Of a stretch of DNA of 11,157 nucleotides, positions 7,444 to 11,157 are shown piece after piece. Source of the DNA: Sphaerochaetaceae bacterium. GTDB taxonomy: Bacteria; Spirochaetota; Spirochaetia; Sphaerochaetales; Sphaerochaetaceae. A program made the translations under genes and the position numbers. The stretch is from contig JALNVT010000067.1 in the NCBI GenBank assembly GCA_023231265.1, positions 1-11,157 of the forward strand, read 5' to 3'. The notes below the pieces were generated by a model, which worked only from the letters and a program-made list of their open reading frames with translations, ran no database searches and was not told the origin of the DNA. How positions within the stretch are numbered: the first letter of the stretch is position 1; each line of letters starts with the position of its first letter.

Positions 7444-8274
7444 TTACCTCTTGCACGCTCTTTCAGCTTTTTTATGACTGGAGATTGCATCTTCTAGAAG
7501 TCCCATGAGTAAATAGCTCAAGATTCCTATTGCTGCACTTATCACAACAATCAACCAGAATACATATCGAGTCATTGCACCTTTCAAAGACTGCGATAGC
7601 AAACAACCAAGACCAATTCCACCTTGCAGAGTATCTACCAAAATAGAGGCAGTTATTGCCAATGGTGCTGATACTTTCAATCCAGTAAAGAAATAAGGAA
7701 TGCTTGCAGGTATGAGTGTTTTCGTATACAGCTGCCACTTGTTTGCTGCATATGAGTACATGAGCTCATGTTTTTCTTTTTCAACTGCTTCCATTCCAGC
7801 AAGAGTATTTGTTGCCACTGGGTAGAATGTAAGAATTGCAGCTATAATTATTCGACTGCTATCAATATCTCCTGTGAATGAAAGAAGTATAGGTGCCATA
7901 CCAAGGATTGGAATCATCTGGATGATCATCAGATATGGGAAAGCAATTTTTTTTATGATCTGTGAGAGACTCATAAGAATTGCAAGTAAGAATCCAATGC
8001 TTGCTCCAATAACAAAACCTTGAGCAGAACGAATCAGTGTTACCTTTGCATTCAACCATACAAGTTGAATTGCGGTATCTGTACCATTTATTGTCTTTCC
8101 GTCAAATGCCACGGCTACAATCTTCCAAAAATGAGGAAGAACCTTTTCAGGGGATCTTATGCTAGCAGAGGATTCAACCCAGAATGCAATCAATTCCCAA
8201 ATCAGGAAAAACGCCAATGTCCATAACAAAGTGACCATGGTGCTTGAATTTTTCTTCTTTTTAATCTGTGCCAT
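7444..8274 (-). CDS. ABC importer permease 1 (TauC/SsuC-like)
   Basis: A 276-residue membrane subunit with a basic cytoplasmic N-terminus (MAQIKKKKNS) and hydrophobic segments near residues 13-33, 86-104, 111-132, 140-158, 203-215 and 238-262. The EAA loop reads SYAANKWQLYTKTLIPASIP (174-193), then FFTGLKVSAPLAITASILVD, matching the TauC/SsuC branch of BPD transporter permeases. It starts 3 bp after the ATPase stop; its ribosome site GAAGGAG lies in the last codons of the ATPase gene, 8 nt before the ATG, so the two are translationally linked. It shares the fold and EAA pattern of permease 2 but the two are clearly diverged, consistent with a heterodimeric channel for the permuted binding protein encoded downstream. 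Confidence 0.93.
   Translation of the reverse strand: MAQIKKKKNSSTMVTLLWTLAFFLIWELIAFWVESSASIRSPEKVLPHFWKIVAVAFDGKTINGTDTAIQLVWLNAKVTLIRSAQGFVIGASIGFLLAILMSLSQIIKKIAFPYLMIIQMIPILGMAPILLSFTGDIDSSRIIIAAILTFYPVATNTLAGMEAVEKEKHELMYSYAANKWQLYTKTLIPASIPYFFTGLKVSAPLAITASILVDTLQGGIGLGCLLSQSLKGAMTRYVFWLIVVISAAIGILSYLLMGLLEDAISSHKKAERACKR
7447..7452 (-). promoter_or_regulatory. Ribosome binding site favouring a TTG start for permease 2
   Basis: AAGAGG is formed by the last two sense codons of permease 1. It is 8 nt from the TTG at 7438. It lies downstream of the GTG at 7456, so it cannot serve that codon. Confidence 0.5.
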
Positions 8275-8277
8275 ATA

Positions 8278-9057
8278 CTAGACTCCTTCAAAAGAAGAAC
8301 GTACTTCAAATACTTTTGATGTATATTCAGGTGTGCTTTTTATATCCATTAGTCTTGGTCTTTCAAAATCTACATCTACAACAGCTGATAGACGTCCAGG
8401 ATGAGGAGATAGAACACATATTTTGTCAGATAGAAATACTGACTCTGATATGTTGTGTGTTACAAAAACAATTGTCTTGTTGGTTCTTCTCCAAATATTT
8501 AAAAGATCCTCATGAAGACGCTCTCTAGTAAATTCATCCAATGCAGAGAATGGTTCATCCATAAGAAGTATCTCTGGCTGGATGACAAGAGCTCTTGCAA
8601 TTCCAACTCGCTGCTGCATACCACCAGATAGCTGTCCGGGATAGCTGTTACCGAAATCTTTAAGTCCAACCATCTCCAGCATCTCTTCTGCCCTCTCAAG
8701 TCTCTCATTTTTAGGGACACCCATTATTTCCAAAGGAAGTTCAATGTTCTTCACAACATTTCTCCATTCGTACAGAACAGGACTTTGAAAAACCATTCCA
8801 TACTTGCCATCCAATCTTGCTTGCTTGGTGCTCTCTCCACCAATGTTGATGGTACCAGAGGTAGGGTTCAAAAGGTCTGCAATGATTCTGAGAAGAGTTG
8901 TTTTTCCACATCCAGAAGGTCCTACCAATGAGACAAATTCACCTTTTTTTATATCAAGAGACACGCTAGTTAGAGCTGTTACTTCATCAGGTCCACTATT
9001 AAATTTCATACCTATGTCACTCATCAATATTTCAGTTTCAGTGTTTGCTGTATCCAT
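8278..9057 (-). CDS. ABC importer ATP-binding subunit (TauB/SsuB-like)
   Basis: A 259-residue nucleotide-binding subunit that powers the importer. Landmarks numbered from ATG 9057: Walker A GPSGCGKTT (46-54), Q-loop MVFQSP with Gln91, signature LSGGMQQR (143-150), Walker B ILLMDEP (163-169), D-loop SALD (171-174) and switch His201 in VTHNISE. The PVLYEWRNVVKNIELPLE stretch after the Q-loop is typical of the nitrate/sulfonate/taurine importer ATPases. The longest frame begins at TTG 9078, but that codon overlaps the ribosome site AAAGGA (9069-9074), so the ATG at 9057, 11 nt downstream of it, is preferred. This is the first gene of the operon, behind a leader with two terminator-like hairpins. 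Function as an import ATPase is certain; substrate is inferred. Confidence 0.95.
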   Translation of the reverse strand: MDTANTETEILMSDIGMKFNSGPDEVTALTSVSLDIKKGEFVSLVGPSGCGKTTLLRIIADLLNPTSGTINIGGESTKQARLDGKYGMVFQSPVLYEWRNVVKNIELPLEIMGVPKNERLERAEEMLEMVGLKDFGNSYPGQLSGGMQQRVGIARALVIQPEILLMDEPFSALDEFTRERLHEDLLNIWRRTNKTIVFVTHNISESVFLSDKICVLSPHPGRLSAVVDVDFERPRLMDIKSTPEYTSKVFEVRSSFEGV

Positions 9058-9068
9058 GATTTTTATGT

Positions 9069-9074
9069 TCCTTT
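9069..9074 (-). promoter_or_regulatory. Ribosome binding site of the ABC ATPase
   Basis: AAAGGA on the minus strand, 11 nt before the ATG at 9057. The spacing is slightly long, but the only upstream in-frame alternative, TTG 9078, overlaps the site and can be excluded. Confidence 0.6.
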
Positions 9075-9088
9075 GCAATTAAGTTTGT

Positions 9089-9134
9089 AAAAAAAAACGA
9101 GCAAGGGCACTTTGTGTATAAAGCGCCCTTGCTC
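9089..9134 (-). terminator. Strong terminator/attenuator hairpin in the operon leader
   Basis: In the minus-strand RNA the arms GAGCAAGGGCGCUUU and AAAGUGCCCUUGCUC (positions 9134-9120 and 9113-9099) make a continuous 15-bp stem around a 6-nt loop, then G and nine U residues (9097-9089). One position is G-U on the minus RNA but would be an A-C mismatch on the plus RNA, and only the minus side has the U-tract, so it acts on minus-strand transcription. It lies just 40 nt before the ABC ATPase start and downstream of the best promoter, so it is either an attenuator of the operon or the end of a short leader RNA. Confidence 0.85.
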
Positions 9135-9158
9135 CGTAAAAAAATTATTTGTTTTTAT

Positions 9159-9198
9159 AAAAAAAAAGACATGGAACTGTTCATTGAACAAGCTCCAT
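9159..9198 (-). terminator. Second, weaker terminator-like hairpin upstream in the leader
   Basis: In minus-strand RNA, AUGGAGC (9198-9192) pairs with GUUCCAU (9177-9171), with one G-U. After a bulged U, UGUU pairs with AACA around the loop CAAUG. GUC and nine U residues (9167-9159) follow. Stem strength is modest (11 pairs, mostly A-U), so confidence as a terminator is moderate, but the hairpin plus U9 layout repeats that of the stronger structure about 60 nt downstream. Confidence 0.5.
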
Positions 9199-9216
9199 TG
9201 CCTTTCATATTTTGAG

Positions 9217-9244
9217 CATATATTCAAATAGACTTTTATGTCAA
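9217..9244 (-). promoter_or_regulatory. Likely sigma-70 promoter of the pyrimidine operon
   Basis: On the minus strand there is a perfect -35 TTGACA (9244-9239), a 16-bp spacer and the -10-like TATATG (9222-9217). A run of ten T residues (9265-9256) lies where an UP element would be. The predicted start near 9210 gives a leader of about 150 nt containing both hairpins. Confidence 0.6.
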
Positions 9245-9373
9245 GTACACTCACGAAAAAAAAAACATTGTCAGTAAATCTAAAAAATATCCTAAAATTT
9301 TCATATCATTTATTTCTTCCACAGAAAGAAAATATACTGAAAAAAAGTATAAATTCAACAGAATTTAAAAGTT

Positions 9374-9388
9374 TTTCATGTAATGAAA
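9374..9388. repeat. Palindromic site TTTCAT-GTA-ATGAAA
   Basis: The arms TTTCAT and ATGAAA are perfect 6-bp inverted copies around GTA. It lies about 130 bp upstream of the operon's -35 box, a position compatible with an activator or repressor operator. In such AT-rich DNA a chance palindrome of this size is also quite possible. Confidence 0.3.
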
Positions 9389-10478
9389 CATCAAGATTTT
9401 TCTTTTTTTTATTGGCTTTTTTTTATGATGCAAATGTAAATTAATTGAACAGATTAGATCAAATTTCTCAAGAAAATAAGTGCAAAATATTAGTAACATA
9501 ACCATTATAAAAATAGAGAATATTCTTTCATAAAACTGATGTTTTCATAAGTTAAAATAAGACAAAAAAACCGCATAAAATATAGCCAAAGATATCATGC
9601 AAAAAGCACCAAATTATTGAGTCAAAGCTCTTAAATTTGATGAGAAATTTTGAATGAATTTTCTTGATTAAAATGGCTACAAACTCAGCTTGCCATATAA
9701 GATTTAACTTCAAATTTTTGTTCAGTTCTTACTTGCAAACAGTTATGTGCTATGCAATAAGATAATCATGATGTCAAATTAGCTTGGATGATGTTCCAAT
9801 TTATTTTATGATGAAGTTGCTGATTTCAGACATCAATATCTTACAATTCTTTATTTCAGACTCTGAACGAAGAACTATCTATGAAAGAAATTATGTTCAA
9901 AGCAGTTCAAAAAACTATGCACAACAATCATAAAAACATATATTCTTTAACTCTTACTCTCATTTCTCATTAAATTTTTAAAGAAACATTCAATATTACT
10001 TTAATTGAGATTCTCTCTCATTTTTCAAATCCATATTATTTAACGAAATACTGCAAACAATGTAAAATAATTAATGTTAATAAGACCTAACTTCTAAATA
10101 TTTTATGATACTCACTGAAGATTTAAGATTTTTAAATGTTGGAAATTCTTCAATAAATTCAACTTCAACAATTAGATATCAAAACCACACAGATACCGAC
10201 ACTTTGACTTATGACAATTTAATTCATTTTTCATCAAATCTATTTTTATTGACTTTCTTATTGACCAATTGAATTATTTCTTTGTCTGAAAACTTTTTAA
10301 GTATTTAGATTTCAATCCTTCCCCGAGTTTTGATTTGCTTTCAAAACTGATAGATTACAAAATGTTATTCATCTTTTTTATCAATCACCAGGAGACATCA
10401 ATTGTAATCATTATGTGAGATTTAATCCATCTTATCACAAATAAATGCACTTATTCTTTACTGTAATATTTGCTTTAT

Positions 10479-10509
10479 TTGTAACTTAGTGTTAACATTA
10501 AAGTATACA
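10479..10509 (+). promoter_or_regulatory. Possible ferritin promoter
   Basis: TTGTAA (10479-10484) and TATACA (10504-10509) resemble -35 and -10 boxes, with a long 19-bp spacer. The -10 overlaps the left arm of the inverted repeat in front of ferritin. Other assignments in this AT-rich stretch are possible, for example TTGCTT at 10470 with TTAACA at 10492. Confidence 0.3.
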
Positions 10510-10542
10510 TGAGTTAAAAACTCATAGTTCATACTTTTAATG
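10496..10542 (+). repeat. 47-nt inverted repeat upstream of ferritin
   Basis: There are three nested complementary blocks. CATTAA (10496-10501) pairs with TTAATG (10537-10542). AGTAT (10502-10506) pairs with ATACT (10531-10535). ATGAGTT (10509-10515) pairs with AACTCAT (10519-10525) around AAA. They are separated by a small internal loop (2 versus 5 nt) and one bulged T. It ends just before the ribosome site (10548-10553). It may be an operator overlapping the -10 box or a 5'-UTR hairpin. No U-tract follows, so it is not a classical terminator. Confidence 0.65.
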
Positions 10543-10547
10543 GTAAT

Positions 10548-10553
10548 AAGGAG
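10548..10553 (+). promoter_or_regulatory. Ribosome binding site of ferritin
   Basis: AAGGAG, 6 nt before the ATG at 10560; it begins 5 nt after the inverted repeat, so folding of that repeat could influence access to it. Confidence 0.8.
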
Positions 10554-10559
10554 ATTACA

Positions 10560-11069
10560 ATGGATAAAAAAGTCACAAGTTCACTAAACGAACAAATAAA
10601 CAAAGAATTTTTTTCAGCTTATTTGTATTTAAGCTTCGCCAATTGGTGCGAAGATCAGGGATTGGACGGATTTGCTAATTGGTATCAAGTTCAGGCTCAA
10701 GAAGAAAGAGACCATGCAATGATGATAGTTGGATACTTGCAGAACAATGATGAACATGTTGAATATGAAGCAATCAAAAAACCAGCTAGCTCTTGGGATA
10801 GTGCATTGGATGTTCTAAAAGCAGGTCTTGCTCATGAAAAGTACATCACTGCTTCAATCAACAACATCTATGCTACAGCTTTGGAAGCTAAAGATTTCCG
10901 TACAACTCAATTCTTAGATTGGTTCATTAAAGAGCAGAATGAAGAAGAGACATCCGCAGGTATGTTGATCAAGAAAGCTGAGATGATTGGTAAGGAAGGA
11001 AATGGACTGTACATGCTCAACCAAGAACTTGCTTCTCGTGTTTATACACCTCCAACAGTAGCTGAGTAG
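10560..11069 (+). CDS. ftnA: Non-heme bacterial ferritin
   Basis: A 169-residue iron-storage protein that should form a 24-subunit shell in the cytosol, oxidising Fe(II) at a diiron centre and storing it as ferrihydrite. The four-helix ferritin domain spans nearly the whole protein. Ferroxidase ligands are visible: Glu16 in NKEFFSAYLYLS with Tyr23, Glu49 and His52 in AQEERDHAM, Glu93 in AHEKYITASI, and Glu125/Gln126/Glu129 in WFIKEQNEEET. The pattern matches FtnA-type ferritins rather than heme-binding bacterioferritin or Dps. The start is supported by AAGGAG 6 nt upstream. It is divergent from the pyrimidine operon and separated by more than 1.3 kb, so the two are probably unrelated in function. 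A 47-nt inverted repeat at the promoter or 5' UTR may be the site of iron or peroxide control. Confidence 0.96.
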   Translation: MDKKVTSSLNEQINKEFFSAYLYLSFANWCEDQGLDGFANWYQVQAQEERDHAMMIVGYLQNNDEHVEYEAIKKPASSWDSALDVLKAGLAHEKYITASINNIYATALEAKDFRTTQFLDWFIKEQNEEETSAGMLIKKAEMIGKEGNGLYMLNQELASRVYTPPTVAE

Positions 11070-11140
11070 ATCCGAAACAATCTATATATAATTTACTTTT
11101 CTTTGCACACAAACAAAAGAAAGAAATACAAAATCATGCA

Positions 11141-11157
11141 GCGGTATTACGGTAATA
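11141..11157 (+). terminator. Possible truncated terminator of ferritin at the window edge
   Basis: GCGGTATTACGGTAATA ends the window. TATTAC and GTAATA are complementary, and a further ACCGC would complete a GCGGTATT...AATACCGC stem with a 5-nt loop, about 70 nt after the ferritin stop. The right arm and any U-tract lie outside the window, so this is only a prediction. Confidence 0.25.

Larger units (their letters stand above)
9211..10559. other. 1.35-kb AT-rich intergenic region between divergent units
   Basis: No convincing gene is seen on either strand here: open frames are short, lack ribosome sites and encode low-complexity K/N/F/I-rich peptides. The base composition is visibly more AT-rich than the flanking genes, with many A and T runs. 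Besides the operon promoter (9217-9244) and the ferritin upstream elements (10479-10553), I see only small structures: a 15-bp palindrome at 9374-9388, a 9-bp direct repeat ATTTCAGAC at 9823-9831 and 9853-9861 (30-bp period), and an 8-bp-stem hairpin at 10326-10348. No tRNA, rRNA, CRISPR or insertion-sequence signature was recognised. Confidence 0.6.

Noticed and set aside
9057..9078. TTG start at 9078 adding seven residues to the ABC ATPase
   Set aside because: The codon overlaps its own would-be ribosome site AAAGGA (9069-9074). The ATG at 9057 is downstream of that site and fits the usual N-terminus.
9099..9198. ANTAR-type tandem-hairpin antiterminator target
   Set aside because: ANTAR sites use paired hexaloops with A at position 1 and G at position 4. 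The first hairpin here has a 5-nt loop and the second loop is AUACAC, lacking the G.
9238..9444. 68-residue plus-strand frame in the intergenic region
   Set aside because: It has no ribosome site, the peptide is K/F/N/S-rich and low in complexity, and it overlaps the minus-strand promoter and AT runs.
10326..10348. Hairpin AGTTTTGA...TCAAAACT as a terminator
   Set aside because: The 8-bp stem is A-T rich, has no U-tract on either strand and no gene end nearby, so a chance structure is more likely.
11091..11126. TTTCTTT/AAAGAAA stem after ferritin as a terminator
   Set aside because: The stem is weak and A-T rich, with an 8-nt or larger loop and no following U-tract on the plus strand.

Overview
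This window carries a long minus-strand operon for the uptake and complete reductive breakdown of pyrimidines (uracil/thymine). It is followed by about 1.35 kb of AT-rich non-coding DNA and a divergent ferritin gene on the plus strand. G+C is low and the chemistry is anaerobic in style (an Fe-S dihydropyrimidine dehydrogenase). The transporter lipoprotein has a relaxed lipobox with Phe at -3 (S-F-S-A-C). Together these suggest a host-associated anaerobe; I lean towards a Treponema-like spirochaete, with a low-GC Clostridia-type Firmicute as the alternative. This assignment is inference only; no rRNA or marker gene is present.

Layout in the direction of transcription (right to left). A promoter (-35 at 9239-9244, -10 at 9217-9222) gives a leader of about 150 nt with two successive hairpin-plus-U9 structures (9159-9198 and 9089-9134). 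The genes then run: ABC ATPase (9057-8278), permease 1 (8274-7444), permease 2 (7438-6626), lipoprotein substrate-binding protein (6580-5447), a 14-bp intercistronic stem-loop (5428-5394), dihydropyrimidinase hydA (5364-4012), dihydropyrimidine dehydrogenase preA (3981-2467), an unrecognised 140-residue protein overlapping preA by 4 nt (2470-2048), an M20-family beta-ureidopropionase/N-carbamoyl-amino-acid hydrolase (2014-752), and the first 246 codons of a class III aminotransferase running off the left edge (740-1).

How they work together (inference from families): the importer brings in a pyrimidine or related compound; PreA reduces uracil/thymine to the dihydro form; HydA opens the ring to the N-carbamoyl-beta-amino acid; the M20 enzyme releases CO2 and ammonia to give beta-alanine (or beta-aminoisobutyrate); the aminotransferase passes the amino group to a keto acid, giving malonate (methylmalonate) semialdehyde. 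No transcription regulator and no PreT-type FAD/NAD(P)H subunit is seen in the window.

The most striking observation is that the substrate-binding protein appears to be circularly permuted. The segment that normally forms the mature N-terminus of NMT1/THI5-type binding proteins (LKWLPQ...QRSGLLLV) lies at the extreme C-terminus, and the normally C-terminal two-thirds directly follow the lipoprotein signal. Secondary points are the PreA with a DPD/PreT-like Fe-S extension but no flavin/NAD(P)H module, the unknown coupled 140-residue protein, the tandem terminator-like leader, and a large inverted repeat in front of ferritin.
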